Shown here piece after piece: positions 44,639 to 52,044 of a DNA stretch of 64,000 nucleotides (within the stretch, counting starts at the first letter, position 1; the number at the start of each line of letters is the position of its first letter). Source of the stretch: Dyella sedimenti (GTDB taxonomy: Bacteria > Pseudomonadota > Gammaproteobacteria > Xanthomonadales > Rhodanobacteraceae); contig NZ_JAKWJO010000010.1 of the NCBI RefSeq assembly GCF_022760995.1, positions 1-64,000 of the forward strand. Reading direction: 5' to 3'. Made by a program: the position numbers and the translations under genes. The notes beneath the pieces are model-generated. The model was not told the DNA's origin. It ran no database searches and worked only from the letters and a program-made list of their open reading frames with translations.

Positions 44639-44668
44639 CCCTCTCCCCGGGGGAGTGCTGGGAGAAGG
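44639..44668. repeat. Hairpin between methyltransferase and precursor genes
   Basis: CCCTCTCCC (44639-44647) and GGGAGAAGG (44660-44668) pair with one mismatch; inside is a smaller CTCCCC/GGGGAG palindrome. It belongs to the CCCTCTCCC repeat family. In the minus-strand transcript it lies between the enzyme and its substrate gene and could set their relative amounts by 3'-end protection or partial termination, which is inference. Confidence 0.45.
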
Positions 44669-44699
44669 CGATCATAACCCTGTTTTCAAGGATATATAT

Positions 44700-45503
44700 C
44701 TATGCCGGAACCGCCTGGTCCAGCGCCGCCAGCCGTGCCAGCACCTCGTCATCGGGCTGGAGCGCCCGCGCGGGCGGTATGGCCAGGGTGTCGGCGCCAT
44801 TGAGATCGATCTCAGGCAGCCGGGACAGCGGCAGGCGTTCCATGCGCGGCGCCTGCACGGGCAGCATGGCGGCCCGGTACACGATGGCCTCGTGGTCCGG
44901 CGGGTAGTCGCGCGCCAGCACGTCCAGCAGCACCCGCCGCTGGGCCGCGCCGGTGGCGAAGCGGTGGCCCGTGTGCTCGCCGGCCAGGCCCACCTGCCAC
45001 AGGATCAGCCAGGCGCTGGGATCGACGGTGCGCCTGTAGAGCATGAACTGGGTGGTATCGAAATGCTGGCAGCCGACACTGCCCGGATCGATGCCGAGAT
45101 CGGCATACAGGCAATCCTCGGAGGAAATGCCCGGCTCCATGTGGGCGCGGTAGCCCTCCTCGCGCGCCAGCTTGATCGCCCGGTGCGGCGCCCAGGCGAA
45201 CACGCCGGGATGGCCATAGAACACCGCGCATACGCGCCTGCCGGCCCGCACCTCGGCGAGGATGGCCTCCACCATCTCGCGGTAGGTCTGCGTGCGCCGC
45301 TTGCCCTCGGCATAAAGCGGCTGCAGGCTGCGCACGTCAGCATGCATCTCCTTGAGCCACAGCTCCACGATGCCGTCGGAGACCACGGCGAACACCACCT
45401 CGGCAGTCTGGATATGGCTGCGCGCCAGCGGCGTGATGTGCGAGCCCAGCGTGATGCCGATACCGACGCAGGCCAGGCTTCCGTTCGGAGGGGACGTGCT
45501 CAA
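44700..45503 (-). CDS. Borosin-type peptide alpha-N-methyltransferase (tetrapyrrole-methylase fold)
   Basis: A 267-aa SAM-dependent enzyme of the tetrapyrrole-methylase superfamily. It starts GSLACVGIGITLG (SAM site) and has YGHPGVFAW (96-104), MEPGISSEDCLYADLGIDPG and LPVQAPRMERLPL. These blocks match SonM/OphMA-type backbone N-methyltransferases rather than CobA or CysG. Tyr64, Arg70, Tyr74 and Tyr96 keep the spacing of the OphMA catalytic residues Tyr66, Arg72, Tyr76 and Tyr98, offset by two. It should methylate backbone amides of the precursor encoded next door. The start is TTG 45503, chosen because AAGGAG lies 9 nt upstream and conservation begins just after it. Confidence 0.85.
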   Translation of the reverse strand: MSTSPPNGSLACVGIGITLGSHITPLARSHIQTAEVVFAVVSDGIVELWLKEMHADVRSLQPLYAEGKRRTQTYREMVEAILAEVRAGRRVCAVFYGHPGVFAWAPHRAIKLAREEGYRAHMEPGISSEDCLYADLGIDPGSVGCQHFDTTQFMLYRRTVDPSAWLILWQVGLAGEHTGHRFATGAAQRRVLLDVLARDYPPDHEAIVYRAAMLPVQAPRMERLPLSRLPEIDLNGADTLAIPPARALQPDDEVLARLAALDQAVPA

Positions 45504-45706
45504 AGCCTTGTGCTCCTTGATGGCGGCGGGAAGCCTGTGGCGAGCCCTGCCCATACCCCAGCATAAGCACAGCGTGAAGGCATCCGCCACCATGTCGGGT
45601 GGCGTCCGCGCCGGCGATGGCCATGCGGCGGCGTGGCGCGGGCCCGGTGCCGTGTTCAGCGGCATTCGCCTACGATGCCGATGCCACTCGCAAGGAGGAG
45701 CGATCG

Positions 45707-46123
45707 ATGAAACGCTGTCCGTCGTCATGGATGCTGGCCGCAGTGATGGCCGCGGCCGCGTCGTTGTCCACCGGGGTGTTGGCGGAGGAGGCCGGTCCGG
45801 CGCCGTCCTATCGCTCTCCCGTGCTGGGTGCCCCGCAGGGAATGGGCGAGGTGGCCTTGCCCGGGGCGGTCCCGGCCGGGACGCGTCTGCCGGCCTTGCC
45901 CGCCGGACCGACGCCGCTGGTCCATGCATCGCGGGACGCACTGGGCTTCATGGCGAAGGCGGGCTTTGCCCTGGCCGCCGAAAAGACCGGCACCCACGCG
46001 CCGGTGGCGCCGCCGTCCTACCCGCCGTACCGGCCCAGCCTGCCCATGCCCGAGCCTGCCGCGAAGGTGAATTGCCAGCCCGCCGGCGCGATCCTGCTGC
46101 CGGCGATGTGCCAGCAGCGCTGA
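45707..46123 (+). CDS. Small exported Ala/Pro-rich protein, unknown function
   Basis: A 138-aa protein with a strong ribosome-binding site (AAGGAGGAG) and a clear signal peptide (MKRCPSSWMLAAVMAAAASLSTGVLAEE). The mature part is low-complexity, rich in Pro and Ala (APVAPPSYPPYRPSLPMP), with two cysteines near the end (VNCQPAG, PAMCQQR) that could form a disulfide. I recognise no family. It is divergent from the borosin methyltransferase with 203 bp between the starts. Its TGA stop is immediately followed by the GAGCCTGTTCACG end of a repeat element. Confidence 0.6.
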   Translation: MKRCPSSWMLAAVMAAAASLSTGVLAEEAGPAPSYRSPVLGAPQGMGEVALPGAVPAGTRLPALPAGPTPLVHASRDALGFMAKAGFALAAEKTGTHAPVAPPSYPPYRPSLPMPEPAAKVNCQPAGAILLPAMCQQR

Positions 46124-46200
46124 GAGCCTGTTCACGATCTCCGCGTGGCCCGCGCCGGGCGCTGCCTGCGCGCGGGACAAGAAAGAGCGAAGAACAAGGG
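46124..46200. repeat. Partial copy of the 27.5-kb fold-back element
   Basis: GAGCCTGTTCACGATCTCC is followed by CGTGGCCCGCGCCGGG and, after a gap, GGACAAGAAAGAGCGA. This matches the reverse complement of the right end of the 27510-27775 element (…CCCGTGGCCCGCGCCGGGAG… GGACAAGGAAGAGCGA). Only one end is present, so this is a degenerate or solo copy. It directly follows a TGA stop codon. Confidence 0.6.
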
Positions 46201-46263
46201 CACCCGTGACGCCTCCGGGCCGACGTTCTAGAGTGGCGGCCTGTCTTTCTGGAGAGCGCCGAC

Positions 46264-47121
46264 ATGCGATTCTTGCGCTTTGAGCGGGAGGGCCGGCCTG
46301 GCCTGGCCCTTCACACCGATGGCGGCTGGCGCGCCTGCGCGGTGGACGAGACCTGGTTCTCCGACGACATCGGCGCCTTGGCCGCGCTGGGTGAAAGCGA
46401 GCGGGAGCGCGTCTACGGCGAACTGCGCACGGGCAACCCGATCGATCCCGGCACCGTCACGGTGCTGCCGCCCTGCCCGCATCCGGGCAAGATCATCTGC
46501 CTGGGACTGAATTACCGCGACCACGCGCACGAGTTCGACTTCAAGCCGCCGGACTATCCCACGCTGTTCGCGCGCTTCGCTTCCAGCCTGGTCGGCCATG
46601 GGCAACCGCTGGTGCGGCCGCGCGTGTCCGACACGTTCGACTACGAGGGCGAACTGGCGGTGATCCTGGGCCGTGGCGGACGGCATATCGCCGAAGCGGA
46701 GGCGCTCGGCCACGTGTTCGGCTACACCGTGTTCAACGACGGCTCGATCCGCGACTACCAGCTGCGCACGCCGCAATGGACGGTGGGCAAGAACTTCGAC
46801 GGCACCGGCGCGTTCGGTCCCTGGGTGGTGACGGCCGACGAGCTGCCGCCGGGCGCCACGGGCCTGATGCTGGAGACGCGCCTCAACGGCCAGGTGATGC
46901 AGCGGGCCTCCACCAGCGACATGATCTTCGGCGTGGCGCGGACCATCGCGATCGTGAGCGAGGCGCTCACCCTGGCCGCCGGCGACGTGATCGTGATGGG
47001 CACGCCCTCGGGCGTGGGCTACGCGCGCCGGCCGCCGGTCTACATGAAGGCCGGCGACGTTTGCGAGGTGGAGATCGAACGCATCGGCCTGTTGCGCAAC
47101 GTCGTCGCGGACGAAGCCTGA
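46264..47121 (+). CDS. Fumarylacetoacetate hydrolase (FAH)-family enzyme
   Basis: A 285-aa FAH-superfamily hydrolase. The metal-binding acidic residues sit in DYEGELAVILGR; KIICLGLNYRDHAHE is the domain opening; GKNFDGTGAFGPW and MGTPSGVGYARRPP are the active-site loops. An N-terminal beta domain of about 70 residues is included (MRFLRFEREGRPGLALHTDGGW). Members act on 2-oxo/4-oxo acids or as ureidoglycolate lyase, fumarylpyruvate hydrolase or oxaloacetate-type enzymes; the substrate cannot be told here. GGAGAGCGCCGAC precedes ATG 46264. It is convergent with the S53 peptidase gene, with an inverted repeat between them. Confidence 0.88.
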   Translation: MRFLRFEREGRPGLALHTDGGWRACAVDETWFSDDIGALAALGESERERVYGELRTGNPIDPGTVTVLPPCPHPGKIICLGLNYRDHAHEFDFKPPDYPTLFARFASSLVGHGQPLVRPRVSDTFDYEGELAVILGRGGRHIAEAEALGHVFGYTVFNDGSIRDYQLRTPQWTVGKNFDGTGAFGPWVVTADELPPGATGLMLETRLNGQVMQRASTSDMIFGVARTIAIVSEALTLAAGDVIVMGTPSGVGYARRPPVYMKAGDVCEVEIERIGLLRNVVADEA

Positions 47122-47141
47122 AGCCGGTGCCTTCGGCATTT

Positions 47142-47220
47142 CTGTGGGAGCGCACCCTGTGCGCGACAACCGGCGGAGCGGTGAGATGCATGCCGCCGTC
47201 GCGCACAGGGTGCGCTCCCA
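47142..47220. repeat. Inverted pair of REP-like 'TGTGGGAGCGCACC' repeats
   Basis: The left copy (47142-47167) starts CTGTGGGAGCGCACCCTGTG and ends GCGCGAC; the right copy (47198-47220) is its exact inverse for 23 bp. A 30-bp spacer lies between. The pair sits between the convergent FAH and S53 genes and can form a long hairpin on either strand, so it may serve as a bidirectional terminator. A second pair is at 59852-59975. Confidence 0.7.
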
Positions 47221-47236
47221 TAAGGTCGTCGTTGAC

Positions 47237-48778
47237 TCAGTTCGTGGGTTTCATCGCCGCCAGCGCCGTCAACAGCGCCTGCCCGTTGGGACTGCCCAGG
47301 CCCGTGCAGGCATCCCAGCCCTTGGCCGCCTTGAACTTGCCGTTGTCGCCCGAGGTGATGTCGCGGAAGGCCGCCTCGCCGATGCCGTAGAGCGCCGCGT
47401 GCGGATCGCCCAGCCCCTGTCCCAGCTGCTGGTTGCAGCGGGCGATCAGCGCCGCCCATAGCGGCGCCACCGCGCTGGTGCCGCCGATCACCTCGTCCTG
47501 TCCGTCCACGCGTACCTGGTAGCCGGTGGTGGGGTCGGCGTTGCCGGCCACGTCGGGCACGCCGCGCCCCGCGTAGCCGTTGGCGCCGGCGGGCACCTTG
47601 GACGATTGCTGCCAGTCCGGCAGCGCGAAGCTGGCGCTGACGCCGCCGCCGGTGGCGCCTTCGTCGCTGCTCAGCTCGTTCCACACGGTCTCGCCCTGGA
47701 TGCTGCCGCCGCTGGCGACGAGCCGGGTGCCGCCGCAGGCCAGCGCATAGGGGCTGGAGGCGGGATAGTCCACGTGGGGCTGGTTGTCGCTCTCGCCATC
47801 GGTATAGCCGCTGTCGCCGCTGGCCACGGTGACGGTGACGCCCAGCGCCACGGCGTCCTGCAGGGCGCTCTGCATCGCCGCCAGCGACGAGGCGCTCCAG
47901 CTATCCTCCGGGCCACCCCAGCTGATCGAGATCACCGACGGCTGGCGGGTCGTATCGTGCGCGGCCTGCGAGATCGCCTCGTAGAAGCCCTGGTCGGTAT
48001 TGGGGGCGAAATACACCGCGATGGCGGCGCCGGGCGCGAGCGCGCCGACCACTTCCACGTCCAGCATTACCTCGCCGTCGGCGTCGCCGCCGGGTTGGCT
48101 GCTGCCGCCCGCCACCGACACCACGCTGACACTGGGCACCTTGTCGATGCCCAGCGACTGGAGGTACTGGGTGAAATCGCTCTGGGTGAAGCCGCCGCCC
48201 AGTTCGATCACCGCCACGGTCTGCCCGCTGCCGTCGGTGCCATCGGGGAAGCCGTACAGCTGGCCCAGCTGCACGGGCGTGTAGGTCGTGCTGGGCTTGG
48301 CGGCTGGGCGGCGGAAGTGCGGCCGCGCCACCGGCCGCTTGTCCAGTCCCAGCACGGCGATCACGGCGGGGGAAATCTCGGGCGGCAGCGAGGGCGGCTG
48401 GTGGCAGCCCAGCATCACCGGGCCGCCGTCCGCGAACTGGTAGCGGCCCAATTGCACGCCGAAGGCCTGCTGCAACGCCTGCGGCGTGCCGCGCAGGTGC
48501 AGCGCGCGGCGATGCAGTTCGCAGCCGGTCTCGCTGAGCCCGTGCTGGCGAGCGTAGCCGCGCAGCCGTTCCGCATCGGCAGGATCGGCGCCCCAGCGCG
48601 CGCCGAAGTCCTCGCGCCGCAGGGCAGGCGCATGCGGCCACGCGGCGGGCGAAAGGTGATTGCCACGGCGGCGCAGCACCACGGTGACGTCGATCGGCTC
48701 GGTGCCTTCATGCGGGCCCAGGTAGCGGGCTTCGGCGGCCAACGGCCAGTGGTGACGGCGGGCGGTGGACGTACTCAT
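47237..48778 (-). CDS. S53-family (sedolisin/kumamolisin-like) serine-carboxyl peptidase
   Basis: A 513-aa peptidase. An N-terminal pro-domain (residues ~15-165: EPIDVTVVLRRRG, RGTPQALQQAFGVQL) is followed by the catalytic domain (YTPVQLGQLYGFPDG). The Glu/Asp pair lies in GEVMLDVEVVGALAP, the oxyanion Asp in VASGDSGYTD, and the nucleophile Ser in GGTSAVAPLWAAL; the calcium site is DITSGDNGKF…GWDACTGLG. It should be active at acid pH. No signal peptide is seen, as in kumamolisin itself. Start 48778 has GAGGAG 8 bp upstream. It is divergent from hemB. Confidence 0.93.
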   Translation of the reverse strand: MSTSTARRHHWPLAAEARYLGPHEGTEPIDVTVVLRRRGNHLSPAAWPHAPALRREDFGARWGADPADAERLRGYARQHGLSETGCELHRRALHLRGTPQALQQAFGVQLGRYQFADGGPVMLGCHQPPSLPPEISPAVIAVLGLDKRPVARPHFRRPAAKPSTTYTPVQLGQLYGFPDGTDGSGQTVAVIELGGGFTQSDFTQYLQSLGIDKVPSVSVVSVAGGSSQPGGDADGEVMLDVEVVGALAPGAAIAVYFAPNTDQGFYEAISQAAHDTTRQPSVISISWGGPEDSWSASSLAAMQSALQDAVALGVTVTVASGDSGYTDGESDNQPHVDYPASSPYALACGGTRLVASGGSIQGETVWNELSSDEGATGGGVSASFALPDWQQSSKVPAGANGYAGRGVPDVAGNADPTTGYQVRVDGQDEVIGGTSAVAPLWAALIARCNQQLGQGLGDPHAALYGIGEAAFRDITSGDNGKFKAAKGWDACTGLGSPNGQALLTALAAMKPTN

Positions 48779-48962
48779 GGGACCGTGCTCCTCGATGGAC
48801 GTGAAATAGAGAGACTGCACCGGCGAATGTGGCCGTGGGGTATTCGCCGGTCGCCCCGTTCACGCATGGTGCGGTTTGCCCGTCTCACCGGACGCGTCAA
48901 CCTGCCATCGCGGGCGGCCTGGGCGCGTAGGGGTAAAATGACCGGATGTCTCCCCCGAGTAG

Positions 48963-49961
<999 letters not shown>

Positions 49962-49974
49962 CGGGGCATTCAAG

Positions 49975-49997
49975 CCCTCTCCCCAGCAGGGAGAGGG
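49975..49997. repeat. CCCTCTCCC palindrome after hemB
   Basis: CCCTCTCCC (49975-49983) and GGGAGAGGG (49989-49997) are perfect complements with a 5-nt loop. It lies between the convergent hemB and tautomerase genes. It is the cleanest member of the family also seen at 146-169 and 44639-44668. No T-run. Confidence 0.5.
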
Positions 49998-50006
49998 GGC
50001 GGAGCG

Positions 50007-50387
50007 CTATGCGTACTGCGCGATGCCGTTGCCGAACGACCAGTTCTCCTTGGCCGTCTCCAGCAGGTTGATGAAGACGTCCTGCGGACGCAGTCCGGGC
50101 TCGGCGGCGAGCAGCTCGGCGGCGCGGCGGTAGAACGCCTTCTTCTGCTCCACCGTGCGCGTGTTGTTACAGGCGATCTGGACGATGACCAGGTCGTCGG
50201 TGCGCGCGATGTCCAGGTAGTTGGGATCGTAGTCGAACTCGTCCGCATCGTGCTGGTGCACCAGGATGAAGCGGTCGTTCGGCGGCACGTTGAACACCTC
50301 GGTCATCGCGCGATAGATGCTGTCGCGGATGGCGGCGATATGCGGGGCGGGCTTGCCGCGGCGTAGCGAGATGCGGACCAGGGGCAT
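50007..50387 (-). CDS. Tautomerase-superfamily protein
   Basis: A 126-aa protein of the tautomerase/MIF superfamily. After removal of Met the N-terminal residue is Pro (MPLVRISLRRG), which acts as the catalytic base in this family; the length is twice that of 4-oxalocrotonate tautomerase, as in fused or cis-CaaD-like members. YLDIARTDDLVIVQIACNN is a family strand. Start 50387 was chosen to expose Pro-1; upstream residues are not conserved in character. It follows the DUF4865 gene by 17 bp on the same strand, so both are probably controlled by the divergent LysR protein. Substrate unknown. Confidence 0.85.
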   Translation of the reverse strand: MPLVRISLRRGKPAPHIAAIRDSIYRAMTEVFNVPPNDRFILVHQHDADEFDYDPNYLDIARTDDLVIVQIACNNTRTVEQKKAFYRRAAELLAAEPGLRPQDVFINLLETAKENWSFGNGIAQYA

Positions 50388-50404
50388 GGGAGTCTCCGTG
50401 GCGG

Positions 50405-50956
50405 TCAGGGTTGGGATACGTGGCCGACCTCGTACCACTGGCGGTGGTCGGTCATGGCGGCGGGCGGCGTTTCGTCGAACAGGCGCAGGCTCGCCCGCGT
50501 CCAGGAGGTGGGCTCGAACGCGGTGACGGCGGCCAGCGCGCCGCGCTCGAGGTCGCGCTGCATGGCGTCGTGCGCTTCACGTCGCAGTGCGTCCAATGCG
50601 GTGTACGGCGCGATCGGCTGGACCTCGCGCGAGGCGAAGCGTGCCTGCCGCGCCTGCGGCGGCAGGTAGGCGTCCCAGACCTGCCAGCAGCGGATCGATG
50701 GCCAGCCGAAGGCCTGGGTGAGCGCGGCGAAGCCGGAGCCGCCCAGGAAGCGCTGCATCGCCTCGCTGTCGCGCCACACGTAGAACGGTGCATACAGGTT
50801 CTCGGCGGAATGCTGGCCGCGCTCGGCATGCAGGTAGGCCTTCAGACGCAGGCCCTCGAAGTGGTCCAGCAACCGGCCCTTCTCGGCGATGCGGCGGCGG
50901 ACGATCGCCATGTCGTAGTCCGCGGGCAGCGTGAAGCTGTATTGCATGGCGATCAT
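50405..50956 (-). CDS. DUF4865-family protein
   Basis: A 183-aa protein of a family without an assigned reaction. The N-terminus MIAMQYSFTLPADYDMAIVRRRI and the block SAENLYAPFYVWRDSEAMQRFLGG are typical. It resembles a ferredoxin-like (ABM/dimeric barrel) fold, perhaps a monooxygenase-like or isomerase protein. ATG 50956 was preferred over 50947 because the family usually begins 'M(Y/I)AMQY'. It pairs with a tautomerase gene and a divergent LysR gene, an arrangement I recall from other proteobacteria, which suggests a shared pathway, possibly for an aromatic or reactive small molecule. Confidence 0.72.
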   Translation of the reverse strand: MIAMQYSFTLPADYDMAIVRRRIAEKGRLLDHFEGLRLKAYLHAERGQHSAENLYAPFYVWRDSEAMQRFLGGSGFAALTQAFGWPSIRCWQVWDAYLPPQARQARFASREVQPIAPYTALDALRREAHDAMQRDLERGALAAVTAFEPTSWTRASLRLFDETPPAAMTDHRQWYEVGHVSQP

Positions 50957-51032
50957 GAGCGGCGCGGCCTTCGTGGTGGGAGTTGACGTGGTCCAGCCTA
51001 AGGCGGAAAGTATCATTCTGGAAATTGGAAAA

Positions 51033-51053
51033 TTCAGGATGGATGATCCTGAA
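51033..51053. promoter_or_regulatory. Inverted repeat, candidate LysR operator
   Basis: TTCAGGAT-GGATG-ATCCTGAA is a perfect 8-5-8 inverted repeat in the 112-bp space between the LysR gene and the divergent DUF4865 gene. It lies 15 bp from the LysR ATG, a typical autoregulatory position. The region around it (GGAAATTGGAAAATTC) is A+T-rich, as expected of divergent promoters. Confidence 0.6.
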
Positions 51054-51068
51054 AAATAGGATGATCCC

Positions 51069-51959
51069 ATGCGTCGCGTGAACTTCGACCTGGATGTGCT
51101 GCGCAGCTTCGTCACCGGCGTCGAGCTGGGCAGCTTCGCCAAGGCGGCCGACCGGCTGGGCCGCTCCACCTCGGCGGTGAGCGCGCAGCTGAAGAAGCTG
51201 GAGGAGCAGGCCGGTACGCCGGTGCTGCGCAAGTCCGGCCGCGGCATGGCGCTGACCGAGGCGGGCGAGACCATGCTGGCCTACGCACGCCGCCTGTTGG
51301 AGCTCAACGACGAGGCCGCCGCCGCACTGCGTGGTGCGGAACTGGAAGGCTGGGTGCGGCTGGGCCTGCAGGAGGATTTCGGCGAAAGCCTGCTGTCGGA
51401 GGTGCTGGGCCGCTTTGCCCGCGCCCATCCGCGGGTGCGCGTGGAAGTGCGCATCGCGCGCAACGTGGAATTGCTGGAGCGCGTCTCGTCCGGCCGGCTC
51501 GACCTCGCGCTGGCCTGGGATGCCGGCAACGCCACGCCCCATGCCGAGCGCTTGGGCGAGCTGCCGATGCGCTGGATCGCCGGGGCGGGGCAGCCGTTGC
51601 CTTGGCGCCCCGGCGAGAGCGAACCGCTGCCGCTGGTGATGCTGGAATCGCCCTGCCTGATGCGCAGCGCCGCCACCGAGGCCCTCGATCGCGCCGGCCT
51701 GCCGTGGCGCGTGGTCTTCACCAGCGCCAGCCTCGCCGGCATCTGGGCAGCGGTGGCGGCCGGCCTGGGCATGTCGCTGCGCACGCCGTTCGGGCTGCCG
51801 GCCAGCGTGCGCGCGCTGGCGCCCCGTGAGGAAGGCCTGCCGGCGCTGGGTTCGCTGGGGCTGTGCCTGCATCGCGCCGAGGCCGAGCCCACGCCGGCGG
51901 TGGCGCGGTTGGCCGCTATCCTCACCCAGCAATGGCAGGGGTTGCCGCTGGCGGCGTGA
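51069..51959 (+). CDS. LysR-family transcriptional regulator
   Basis: A 296-aa regulator. The N-terminal winged helix reads [35 protein letters not shown]-type residues with ALTEAG after it; the effector domain follows ([22 protein letters not shown], then RLDLALAW). It probably controls the divergent DUF4865-tautomerase pair in response to a small molecule, and itself. The ATG at 51069 fits the usual start 8-10 residues before the first helix. The short C-terminal domain is complete. Identity of the effector cannot be inferred. Confidence 0.92.
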   Translation: MRRVNFDLDVLRSFVTGVELGSFAKAADRLGRSTSAVSAQLKKLEEQAGTPVLRKSGRGMALTEAGETMLAYARRLLELNDEAAAALRGAELEGWVRLGLQEDFGESLLSEVLGRFARAHPRVRVEVRIARNVELLERVSSGRLDLALAWDAGNATPHAERLGELPMRWIAGAGQPLPWRPGESEPLPLVMLESPCLMRSAATEALDRAGLPWRVVFTSASLAGIWAAVAAGLGMSLRTPFGLPASVRALAPREEGLPALGSLGLCLHRAEAEPTPAVARLAAILTQQWQGLPLAA

Positions 51960-52044
51960 CATGGGTCACCCGTCATGTCCGAAAGAGGCGGGCGTGGCAG
52001 GGCGTCGCATGAAATAATGGCCAACCCCTGACTGGAGCGCGCGA

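Noticed and set aside
44700-45503. Tetrapyrrole methylase as part of heme or cobalamin synthesis, given hemB only 3.5 kb away.
   Set aside because: hemB is a separate single gene. The methylase has borosin-type motifs and catalytic residues and sits next to a precursor-like gene.
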